Assembly (NCBI GenBank): GCA_036924085.1
Contig: JAVGWX010000007.1
Span: 36,403,074-36,467,073, forward strand
Direction of reading: 5' to 3'
DNA: 64,000 bases
Source of the DNA: Ariolimax columbianus
Lineage: Eukaryota > Mollusca > Gastropoda > Stylommatophora > Arionidae
Below are positions 56,051 through 64,000 of this stretch, one piece after another (position 1 is the stretch's first letter; each line of letters opens with the position of its first letter). The position numbers and the translations under genes are program-made. Under the pieces are notes generated by a model, which saw only the letters and a list, made by a program, of their open reading frames with translations, searched no databases and was not told the DNA's origin.

Positions 56051-56637
56051 TACTAGACAAAGTTTAACTCAAGCAGACTGGCCATGGAGAGAGAGAGAGC
56101 GAGAATTTAGCTTGGAGTCTGTTTAGCTCGCAGACAATAGAAGAGCGATTGATAGGCTGATTTACGAATGTTGTGAAATTGAACAGGGTTGCTGAACCAG
56201 CATACGCCTTCGAGTTTTGGCCAGTTGCTCTATAAGGTGTGTGTTGGGCGCCCTGTGTCTAAGAGAGATCTAGATGTATGTGTGGTGTGTGTAGACACCG
56301 AGGGAACGATGTATGTTCCAGAGCGTGGGAATACGCAGATCGATTGAGTGTGTGATCATATGTGAGTATAAGTTGAATATATTGAATGTATTATGTCCAG
56401 ATCACTCACCTGAGGTGATCTGAGTGTCACAGAACGTGAGAACAAGTTTTTGAGAGTGCGTTGAGGGTGCAGATAAGGGGAGGCGAGTGTGCGGCTAGAA
56501 CTGGGTTGGATTAGTTTGGAGCAACATCAATAGCTTATACTTATAAACTCCATGTATCTATTTAGATAACTTGTATTTCTTGTATTGTTTGTAATTTAAT
56601 TGCACTCACTTTAATAGTTGTTGTATGAGTATTATAT

Positions 56638-56643
56638 AATAAA
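56638..56643 (+). promoter_or_regulatory. AATAAA polyadenylation signal in the solo LTR
   Basis: Canonical hexamer about 110 bp before the LTR end, consistent with the R-U5 position. Confidence 0.5.
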
Positions 56644-56759
56644 TATGCCCCTGTTGCGTGCTATGTTATTTGCTGTGTGTGGTCGTGAATGATGTGGATG
56701 AGTGTGGTAACATTCTAGATAGAATAACCCCAGTGGAAACCTGGGCTCTGCTACACCAC

Positions 56760-56835
56760 CCTGGTTGTTCTCCATGTTTCCACTCCAAACAACAGCATTG
56801 GCATTACACTGGTGTTGAATATTCCAACTTTGGTT
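56760..56835 (-). pseudogene. RT relic R2, right of the solo LTR
   Basis: On the minus strand: TKVGIFNTSVMPMLLFGVE, then TWRTTR. This is the 'TKLRIFN(T/S)NVKSVLLYG.ETWR' block that precedes the segment at 55310-55738. It proves that the LTR lies inside the RT relic. Confidence 0.82.
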
Positions 56836-56849
56836 CCATGAAGGAGGAG

Positions 56850-57060
56850 TGTGTGGCCAAATGGTTTAGAGGTCTGCCTTCCGACAAAGAGGGCATCGGT
56901 TAGAATCCCAACATATATATAGCATATGTTGTTTTTCTGTTGGGGATGAAATAAACAAACATAGTCAGCACATGACGTGGCGACAGCAGCCTGTAGTTCT
57001 CAGCCTAAAACGAACCTCGACTACCCCAGCAATGGGAACAAGTTGTATTGACAGATTTTT
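56850..57060 (+). mobile_element. tRNA-derived SINE or tRNA-like relic
   Basis: A box TGGCCAAATGG at 56854-56864 and B box GGTTAGAATCC at 56898-56908, with a tRNA-like D arm and a TTCC-containing anticodon-like loop between. No closing acceptor stem is seen, so it is not a working tRNA gene. The downstream body is of unclear length. Confidence 0.6.
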
Positions 57061-57249
57061 ATATTTTTCTTTGTACTATGAACATTCTAAAAAGTGACGG
57101 AGGAAGGTTGTGCATGGTGCTTACAACCGTATCATATAAAGCAAAGTGCTACAGAAAGCACACCTGCAAGAACATATAAACTCTGTGGTACAGGCTTCCT
57201 GACAGGATGTCAACTGCAGTAATAAAGTAAAGATGATGATAATGTTCAA
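57061..57249. other. No gene seen
   Basis: AT-rich linker before the RT relic K. Confidence 0.5.
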
Positions 57250-58232
57250 CTCATATACAAAAAATACTTTTCTGCATACTAGGTCAGATGGGAAACTATT
57301 CAATCTAACCAGACTGCGAGTAAAAAGTAAGAGAAGGGAGACTATCATTTGGGATATGCTCTTTGCAGACAATGCTGTCCTGGTCGCCCACACAGAAGCC
57401 GAATTACAGATCCTTGTTAATAGGTTGACAAAACCCTGTGATCAGCGTACAAAAGCGAAAGTGATGGCTCAATGTGCAGATCCTCCAGATATTGTCTTAA
57501 GCGATACAAATCTGGAGATAATAAATCACTTCAACTACCTTGAGAGCTATCATCACCGACAACCTTTCACTGGACGCGGAGCTGTAGAAACGATTAGGAA
57601 TGGCTTCATCAGCACTTGCCAGGCTCTCACAGAGAGTGTGGAATATAATTTAACTTAACGTCTTTATACTTGTTTAGAAGACTCTGCAAAGTCTGTATAC
57701 AACCAGTTTCATTACCTTACTTTAAAAGCTATGCAATAACATGCTGACCATCTCCACAAGCGGTGCATTGTACAGATCCTGTGTTATTAGTACCCTGCTT
57801 TATGCCAGCAAAACATAGACTATGTATGCCTCACATGAAAGAAGGCTAAATGCTTTTCATATGCGCTGCCTGAGGCGCAAACTTGGAATTTCATTTAGTG
57901 ACTAACAACGAAGTATTGGACAAAAGATTGTCAGCTTAGTTACGATCCTCTGCCAGAGCCGCTTGCAGTGGCTTGGTCATATGTGCAGAATTGAGGATTG
58001 GTGTATACCAAAAGATATCCTATACAGAGAGCTGACCACGGGCAAGTCTAATAAAGGTAGACCGTTCCTCCGCTACAAAGATGTTTGCAAGCGTGACCTA
58101 AAGACGTTAGATATGAACACCTGTAACTGGGTCAAACTTGCCAAGGACAGACCCAGCTGGAGGCAGACTTTGTGTATTGGTCTGCAGGCAGGGAAAGACA
58201 AGATGCGTCAAGACTTCAAAGATGAGCAGTGA
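57250..58232 (+). mobile_element. RTE-like retrotransposon K (same family as G)
   Basis: Reads LHTRSDGKLFNLTRLRVKSK, then MLFADNAVLVAHTEAELQIL (catalytic FADD changed to FADN at about 57361-57372), IINHFNYLES, and after an 88-bp CR1-like insertion a tail QWLGHMCRIEDWCIPKDIL, YRELTTGKSNKGRP and FKDVCKRDLKT-like coding. It gives the uninterrupted reference for the region where G has its 27-bp repeat. Frameshifts near 57540 and 57880. Confidence 0.86.
57648..57735 (-). mobile_element. CR1-like 3' end H3, inserted in K
   Basis: About 88 bp matching the 3' end of H1 (TTTATACT.GTTTAGAAGA, CTGTATACAACCAGTT) and carrying the TTAAG-type terminus at the left. It splits the K coding (GTGGAATA and AATAACATGCTGACC), with AATA possibly duplicated. 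A very short 5'-truncated insertion. Confidence 0.85.
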
Positions 58233-59297
58233 AAGCAAGGACAACAACTGTATGTTCCCTCTCTAGCTTGAAGTCCATTGTATCTCAAAACTGATAGGAT
58301 GTCAATCAGCATGCAAAAAAGTATATGTACTTTAAAATCAAAGATCAGATTTATAAATCATATAAAAGAGAAAAAAATACAGTGGCTGTGCTATCCATTC
58401 TGGGTACTTTTTAGTTTGATTTCTTCTTCATTTTAATATCTTTACACGAGCTAAAAAGTATATAACAGGTTTCTTTTGGCTTTTGTTAGCCAGAAATAAT
58501 TTATTATTAAGTTACATGTTTCATGTAAATGGATTACACATTTACAGTTGTGTTTTGTATCTGTTCAGCTCAATATTTTCAAATCTCTTGATGTCTTCCA
58601 GCTGAATTGACTTGTCCCTTTTAGTTCCCTCTCTAAGAACATAGACCTACAACTGCCTCTCATTACATATACAAAAATACTTTTGTAAAAGGATGGATAA
58701 TCCTAGATCTTCAGTTTCATGAGGTGTGGTAATCAGTTACTTGCCTTGCTGCAATGATGCATTCATTTCTGAATCTCAAAAATCTTTTTCGACGTTCTTC
58801 CTTAAAATGAACAATGTGACATTGTGTTGTAGTTTACAGCAAGGCTGTGATATTAGCGCCTTTTCGGCAGACACATCCAATTTCAGCGAACTTTTCTTAG
58901 TACTGGGTGTGCCTCCTCACTGTGATCCCATCCCTTGACCAGACTACACCAATGACTAGTGCAGCCTGTTTCCAGGGCCACCCTGTGACATCAAGGTAAG
59001 GTCTTGGCCAGTTATCGATCGCTGACTCAGATGTAACCAGTCAGCTATGAGCAACTGGCTCCTGTAAGCTTACTCTTTGTTGTATTTTAGTTCCTTATGT
59101 CAAAAATGAGTATTGAACCTTGTTCCTTGGCTGGAAGAGACAAGCACTCAAACAGTTGACGACATCACCATATTAACATGATCAGATAAAGCCTGTTCGC
59201 AGGAAGTCTGTCATAAAGTATAAATATGTGCTATTGCTGTTTTGGCAAATGTATTTTGTTTGATAAAATATACATTAACAGTTGTTATATTTTTGGG
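58233..59297. other. No gene recognised
   Basis: A segment at about 58827-58890 resembles 60107-60178 on the same strand (frames SLQQGCDISAFSADTSNF versus SLQLDCNIFTFRSDTSIF). Its identity is unknown. Confidence 0.45.
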
Positions 59298-59490
59298 GTT
59301 TCTCATTTCTTTCTTAGGTGAATCATTCTCAAACTTTAGCAGCCTAGGGACCACTTAGTAATATCTGTATTTCTTTCTAGCCTTCCCAATAGCTGTCTTC
59401 AGGACTGACCACCATTCAGAAGCACTAAAAGTAAGCAGCTTTTCTATATTTTTAGTTAAACTAAGAATCTTGCTATTTCATCATCATTAA
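59298..59490 (+). repeat. Direct repeat flanking R3, left copy
   Basis: About 190 bp matching 60374-60560 in the same orientation (CTCATTTCTTTCTTAGG, CCACTTAGTAATATCTGTAT, AACTAAGAATCT), at about 75-80% identity by eye. It could be a local duplication or ends of an unknown element. Confidence 0.75.
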
Positions 59491-60460
59491 CATCAATGTC
59501 CGTCACTCCTAGTGCATAGGCCATTAACAACCATCCTCCAGCATGTTCAGTGTTAAATTGTCCTTTCTGCCTCTCTGCATTTGAAGTCCATGGACCAAAA
59601 TTCATTTTCAGTCTCTTCTCCAAGTGTTTCTTTGTCTGCCTCTTTTTCTCTTACCCTGTGGATTCATGTCAAGGCATGTCTAGTCATGTTTGATGGTGAT
59701 TTCTGTAGCATGTGTTCTATACAACCCCATTTTCTACATTTAATCTGTTGCTCCACTGGTTGTTGGCTCCTTTCCCATAAATCTTCATTCCTTACCATGT
59801 CTTGTCAGTCTATACTCACTATTCTTCATAAAAGTTTATTGACGAACAACTGGAGTTTCCTTTGTATTGCTTTTGTTGTTCTCCAAGTTTCTGCTGCGTA
59901 CAGTATTTGACTTGACATTAGAATCAAACAATGTAAACTTGGTATTAGTCTTGATTTCCCTGGATTTCCATACATTATTCAGTAACAGGAATGTTGTCTT
60001 TACTTCCCTTCTTTCTTCTTCTTCTGTGTTCGTTCTCAATCTCCCGCTACCAAGCCCTGAACAGTGCTTTGCAAGTAGCAGAATGTAGTCCGGAGAACGG
60101 AATGCGTTGTGTCGCTAGTTTACAGCTTGACTGCAATATTTTCACCTTTCGGTCTGACACATCCATCTTTGGCAGGCCTTACTTTCCAATTCTAGCCCTT
60201 ACATCTTCCTCTGTGCTCCTAAAAGAATCAACGGAGCTGCCCAAATATGTGTAGGTGTCCATCTCTTCTACTGCCTCACCTTCAAGCATGTCTGGCTCTT
60301 TGCTTAAGGTGTTGATTGTAAACATCTTGGTTTTCTTCATGCTAATATTTAGTCCCAGTTTGGCTGAATGCTTCCTCATTTCTTTCTTAGGGGAATTATT
60401 CTTAAACTTCAGCAGCCTAGAAACCACTTAGTAATATCTGTATTTTTTTCTGGCATCCCC
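59491..60460 (-). pseudogene. Non-LTR RT relic R3
   Basis: On the minus strand: KLGLNISMKKTKMFTINTLS, YTYLGSSVDSFRSTEEDVRA, RIGK, then NVWKSREIKTNTKFTLF and a tail resembling R2 (GTCTAGTCATG, AATCTTCATTCCTTACCATG regions). RT thumb of the HTLRKP-type LINE ('GLNIS..KTK....N', 'YLGS.V...GGTE.DV.ARIGKA'). Between RIGK and NVWKSREI there are about 130 extra bases that do not fit the RT. Frame-broken. Confidence 0.8.
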
Positions 60461-60560
60461 AATAGCTCAGTCACCAGCACTGACCATCGTTTAGAACTAC
60501 TGAAAGTAAACACACTTTTCCATTAACTAAGAATCTCGATATTTAGTCCATCATAATTGT
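60374..60560 (+). repeat. Direct repeat flanking R3, right copy
   Basis: Partner of 59298-59490. Its left part overlaps RT coding (the RT frame begins within it), which favours duplication of an RT-flanking segment over an LTR. Confidence 0.75.
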
Positions 60561-60604
60561 TAGTCTGCGTGTTTAGAGTACAGTTATTGAAGTGATGTAT
60601 TTAG

Positions 60605-60760
60605 GATGAACCATTGCCTGAGTGGTCTGCTAGGCTCTTTGTGTATGACAAAGACAAGAATAGCACCACTGCCTCGCAGAGAGCATGTTATAAGAGGCCA
60701 CTGTGTGACATGGCATAACACCGACGATGGTCAGATGGTATGTTATGAGCAGCATAGATA
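60605..60760 (+). repeat. Dispersed repeat Y, copy 1
   Basis: About 150 bp matching 61298-61460 (TTTGTGTATGACAAAGA, AAGAATAGCAC.ACTGCC, TGTGTGACATGGCATAAC). The opposite half of each copy starts with a GCC(T/A)(G/A)AGTGGT-like element reminiscent of a Pol III A box. Possibly a SINE. Confidence 0.7.
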
Positions 60761-60865
60761 GTGCTTAACAGGCTGCAAGTCTACTTTACTCTAGTGTTTG
60801 AATCTATTAAGATGGACTCGCACATCAGTTAACCACACTCCGCAAGCGCTTATTCCAACGCAGTG

Positions 60866-60992
60866 GAGTATTAAGCCGCTCGAGCCAAGCCCGCAAAGCT
60901 GGAAACCCTTCTCCCGGCTACTTCCAGCTCCTACCAGAGCTGGGACCTGCACAGGGGCATCTTCCTCTGTGGAAGTACAGTTTGAATAAGAA
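60866..60992 (+). mobile_element. Short dispersed insertion P, copy 3
   Basis: GCCGCTCGAGCCAAGCCCGC, GGACCTGCACAGGGGCATC and TGTGGAAGTACAG match P1. It is the GC-richest copy. No duplication was found. Confidence 0.72.
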
Positions 60993-61297
60993 CTAAGAAC
61001 ATTGCCCTATATTTGAGTGAAAATTGTATAAATAAAACATAGGCATCAAGTTTACCGTTGGTCTCCTTGTGTGATTTCAAGTACTTGATCCTCCTTTTTG
61101 CCGATACTTGGTAACAGTACTTGATGCTTGGTGGGCCTACTTCTGTTCATATTCATCTTAGCAAACAAGTACCGTAAAACCCTTTCTTTTTGCTCCCAAG
61201 TAAGGTCACTGATGTCCACTTTGCCGCTAACATCAGATCTGGGGAATTAGATATTACATTATGTAGGTCTATGCAAATGATGTATGTGTTTCATTTA
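60993..61297. other. No gene seen
   Basis: AT-rich linker between dispersed repeats. Confidence 0.5.
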
Positions 61298-61460
61298 CAA
61301 GAGCAACTTAGCCAAGTGGTTCGCCGGAGTCTTTGTGTATGACAAAGATAAGAATAGCACTACTGCCCCACAAAGAGCATGTAAGAGATGACTAATTGTG
61401 TGACATGGCATAACGCCGGCCATGATTAGGTGGTTTGTTAAAGAGCAGCATTTAAACATA
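61298..61460 (+). repeat. Dispersed repeat Y, copy 2
   Basis: Second copy of repeat Y (AGCCAAGTGGTTCG near 61310 is a fair A-box match). It lies about 700 bp from copy 1 in the same orientation. Confidence 0.7.
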
Positions 61461-61664
61461 CAAGGAATTCATCAGGAATAATGGGCAAAACACATAAGAA
61501 CTAATATATCATGAAAGAAGAGATAAACATACCAACAAGAGATAATAATACATCAAAATGATACTTAAATCAATAATTAGCTACATGAACCATGTGGACT
61601 ACCTGCCATTTTGAGTGGAAGTAAAAAGGCTGACCTTTCATAGGTATACAAAATGGTTGTTATT

Positions 61665-62130
61665 GTTGTTCTTGTTTAATGCCCACAATGAGTAAGTTTA
61701 CTTTTTTGTGCACCTGAAAAGGACGTTAAGTAGCGGGTTGTAGTAGCTTTCCTCACATCCCAAGCATGCTGATGAAGGTGGACTACGGTCATCCTAGCGG
61801 GTTGTAGTAGCTTTCCTCACATCCCGAGCATGCTGATGAAGGTGCACTACGGTCATCCTAGCAGGTTGTAGTAGCTTTACTCACATCCCGAGCATGCTGA
61901 TGAAGGTGGACTGCGGTCCTCCAGACAGTTGTGCTTTGCTTGGCTTCATCTGCGTGGCGCTCACTACTACAGGGATCACATCGATTCATATCTCGTCAAC
62001 CAGGCTGCCTTGAAAACAGTCTGTTTCCAGAAAACTCTATATGGAAGAGTGATTGTGGTCTTTGTCAGTGTATTGATCCTGATGCAACCTCCTGGTCAGT
62101 GTGCTGTGCCTAACCTGACTAGCGTCTCAT
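61665..62130 (+). repeat. Dispersed repeat J, copy 2
   Basis: Matches 21880-22215, but its 64-bp GTTGTAGTAGCTTTCCTCAC segment is present three times (61731-61922). Frames CLENSLFPENSIWKSDCG and others are not conserved in copy 1, so coding is unlikely. Confidence 0.78.
61731..61922 (+). repeat. 64-bp tandem triplication within J
   Basis: Starts at 61731, 61795 and 61859 with TAGC(G/A)GGTTGTAGTAGCTT. Copy J1 has one unit, so the triplication arose after dispersal. Confidence 0.95.
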
Positions 62131-62289
62131 TTTCCCATACAAAGTGGTACAAGAAAAAGGCTGGATATGCTGCTGGACCAGTTGGTGAAACGCGTGAACA
62201 CAACACACATGAATATGGAGACAAGGAGAAGAAATGCAAATTGAGGGTGGCAGAAAAGGTTAGAGGAGAAAGAGCCTAAGTAATGTAGA

Positions 62290-63129
62290 AAATGTTGAAT
62301 CCATACAGTTGACGGCAGCCTACGAAGGAAATCAGTCTATTCTCCAGCTAAATGTTGAATCCATACAGTTGACGGCAGCCTACGAAGGAAATCAGTCTAT
62401 TCTCCAGCTAAATGTTGAATTCAAACAGTTGATGGCAGCCTAAGAGGGAGATCAGTCTATTCTCCAGCTAAATGTTGAATCCATACAATTGACGGAAAGG
62501 TAAGAGGGAGATCAGCCTATTCTCCAGCTAAATGTTGAATACATACAGTTGACGGCAGCCTAAGAGGGAGATCAGCCTATTCTCCAGCTAAATGTTGAAT
62601 CCATACAGTTAATGGCAGCCTAAGAGGGAGATCAGCCTATTCTCCAGCTAAATGTTGAATCCATACAATTGACGGAAAGGTAAGAGAGAGATCAGCCTAT
62701 TCTCCAGCTAAATGTTGAATACATACAGTTGACGGCAGCCTAAGAGGGAGATCAGCCTATTCTCCAGCTAAATGTTGAATCCATACAGTTAACGGCAGCC
62801 TAAGAGGGAGATCAGCCTATTCTCCAGCTAAATGTTGAATCCATACAGTTAACGGCAGCCTAAGAGGGAGATCAGCCTATTCTCCAGCTAAATGTTGAAT
62901 CCATACAATTGACGGAAAGGTAAGAGAGAGATCAGCCTATTCTCCAGCTAAATGTTGAATACATACAGTTGACGGCAGCCTAAGAGGAAGATCAGCCTAT
63001 TCTCCAGCTAAATGTTGAATCCATACAGTTAACGGCAGCCTAAGAGGGAGATCAGCCTATTCTCCAGCTAAATGTTGAATCCATACCGCTGACGGCAGCC
63101 TAAGAGGGAGATCAGTCTATTCTCCAGCT
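62290..63129 (+). repeat. 60-bp satellite-like array, 14 copies with higher-order order
   Basis: Units of exactly 60 bp (AATGTTGAATCCATACAGTT, GACGGCAGCCTAAGAGGGAG, ATCAGCCTATTCTCCAGCTA). Three variants occur in order: A with CAATTGACGGAAAGG, B with ACATACAGTTGACGG, C with CAGTTAA(C/T)GG. The order is A-B-C, A-B-C-C, A-B-C and then a divergent unit, preceded by three other units. Confidence 0.96.
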
Positions 63130-63499
63130 TAAATCGATGCAGATCATTCAAGGAGCAGAAGATAATGCCAGAGTTTTCATTGGTTGAAGTTGACATGCAC
63201 TTTATGATTGACCACAGTTCAAAAGACTATTCTACATGAACTACAACCAAAATGTCTCACTTACAACATCTCTGCAGCTTCCATATCCCGGAACACACTA
63301 TTTGTGCTATGTTCCATTTGGTTGAAGGTTCTAATCTTTGGGTAATCTCCCTTACAGGCATGGGCTGTCAACATTTTCTGCTGATAAGCTGCATGTGCAT
63401 CCTTTCTGTACTGTGCTCTTGAAAACAAACAAATATGAGTATTTAGAAAAGATTAACAACAAATCACATTTACTTAATAATAAAGGACAGAAAGTAAAA
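63130..63499. other. No gene seen
   Basis: Unique-looking sequence after the 60-bp array; nothing recognised. Confidence 0.5.
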
Positions 63500-63730
63500 A
63501 TTGATAGGACACATTTACAGGAATAAAACTAGCAATATAACCAGACATGAGTTGGATGGGAATACACAGGGTAAGATAAGATCAGCATGGACAAAGAACA
63601 CATAATTACAAACAGTGGAAGAGTATGGCAAAAGTAATGGGAGTCGAATAGGTGGAGCTCCAGAAGATGGGCCAAACAATCAGTGGAGAGAGTGACCATA
63701 CCAGTCATATGCACCCATTGAATCAGTAAA
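63500..63730 (+). pseudogene. Non-LTR RT C-terminal fragment (GH..NITR type)
   Basis: Reads IGHIYRNKTSNITRHELDGN, TQGKIR, then ELQKMGQTISGE. This matches 'WIGHTLRKP.SNITR.AL.WNPQGKR...' and the following W..L...AQ. Frameshift near 63580. The seventh fragment of this LINE type in the window. Confidence 0.65.
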
Positions 63731-64000
63731 GACAAGTCAAGTCAAGCAGAAATATAAATGAGAAAATGCTTATGATTTTTATATAGATTTTCCTTCAACA
63801 TATTTCCTGAAAATCACTTGCAAAATAAACTCTAGCACACTCATACCAAACCTGAAAATAGAGAAAGTTTTTCCAGATGTTTAAGAAATTTGTTTCTTTT
63901 GAACATTTCTTAAGTAGAAGATTGTATTCACACTGGAGATAAAATGACAGACTAATACCGGGTCATTACCACTCTGGGGAGAGAATGCAATGGGAGAGAA
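63731..64000. other. No gene seen
   Basis: AT-rich sequence to the window edge; no recognisable feature. Confidence 0.5.

Larger units (their letters stand above)
55743..56755. mobile_element. Solo LTR, 1,013 bp, inserted in R2
   Basis: Starts TGTAACAG and ends GCTCTGCTACA, with CCAC directly on both sides (55739-55742 and 56756-56759), a 4-bp target duplication. The flanks join as the RT relic R2, and the sister relic at 59491-60460 shows the uninterrupted order. A TATA-like CTATATAA is at 56043-56050 and AATAAA at 56638-56643, the expected order for an LTR read in plus. No internal region or second LTR is present, so recombination between LTRs is the likely history. Ty3/gypsy is likely from the short duplication, but not shown. 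Confidence 0.8.

Noticed and set aside
55743..56711. LTR ending at GTGGTAACA (56711)
   Set aside because: The flanking five bases do not match the left flank. The end at 56755 gives a CCAC duplication and rejoins the RT relic.
56854..56908. Functional tRNA gene
   Set aside because: tRNA-like arms, but no acceptor pairing could be found. It is probably a SINE head.
62290..63129. CRISPR array
   Set aside because: The 60-bp units abut without unique spacers, and the sequence is eukaryotic.

Overview
The window looks like repeat-rich intergenic or heterochromatin-like DNA from a metazoan, most likely a mollusc (possibly a heterobranch gastropod). The basis is the mixture of non-LTR retrotransposon families (I-like elements with RNase H, RTE-like elements, a CR1-like element), tRNA-derived SINEs, mariner relics and very many minisatellites. 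The taxon is an inference from remembered family resemblance, not proven here. I see no intact host gene, no rRNA and no convincing functional tRNA gene. Almost every long open frame is either a retrotransposon relic or a tandem repeat read through.

Layout. 0-4 kb: an RT fragment split by a SINE, a 30-bp minisatellite, and an I-like element (copy A) sitting inside a 38-bp minisatellite. 4-10 kb: an RTE-like element (E) interrupted by a second RT element (G) with a 9-bp target duplication, then an I-like 3' end (O1) carrying a 143-bp short insertion. 10-16.5 kb: I-like copy B inside a 64-bp repeat, and RT element L (with M inside or beside it) within a 35-bp minisatellite. 17-22 kb: a second RTE-like copy (F) carrying a 566-bp insertion and a CR1-like element. 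22-28 kb: AC-rich low-complexity DNA, a CR1-like 3' end, and a long GATTA/GATA microsatellite. 28-31.8 kb: RT fragments and a second, inverted SINE. 32-42.4 kb: a long but decayed I-like element (O2), then element D, interrupted by a 3.6-kb I-like element (C) with a 12-bp target duplication. 42.6-47 kb: long minisatellites and mariner/I-like relics. 47-52.6 kb: a 249-bp LINE 3' end with a 13-bp duplication, a foldback element built from two opposed mariner transposase 5' ends, and minisatellites. 52.8-61 kb: more RT relics, one split by a 1,013-bp solo LTR. 61.6-64 kb: dispersed repeats, a 60-bp satellite with higher-order structure, and a final RT fragment.

Two themes run through the window. 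First, nested insertions with recognisable target duplications let one read the order of events. Second, tandem repeats and LINEs are intertwined: LINEs have landed inside minisatellites, and several minisatellites have grown out of LINE coding sequence, in one case out of a conserved RT motif. I found no evidence of a new enzymatic system. The most unusual items are the motif-derived minisatellites, the foldback mariner and the higher-order 60-bp repeat.
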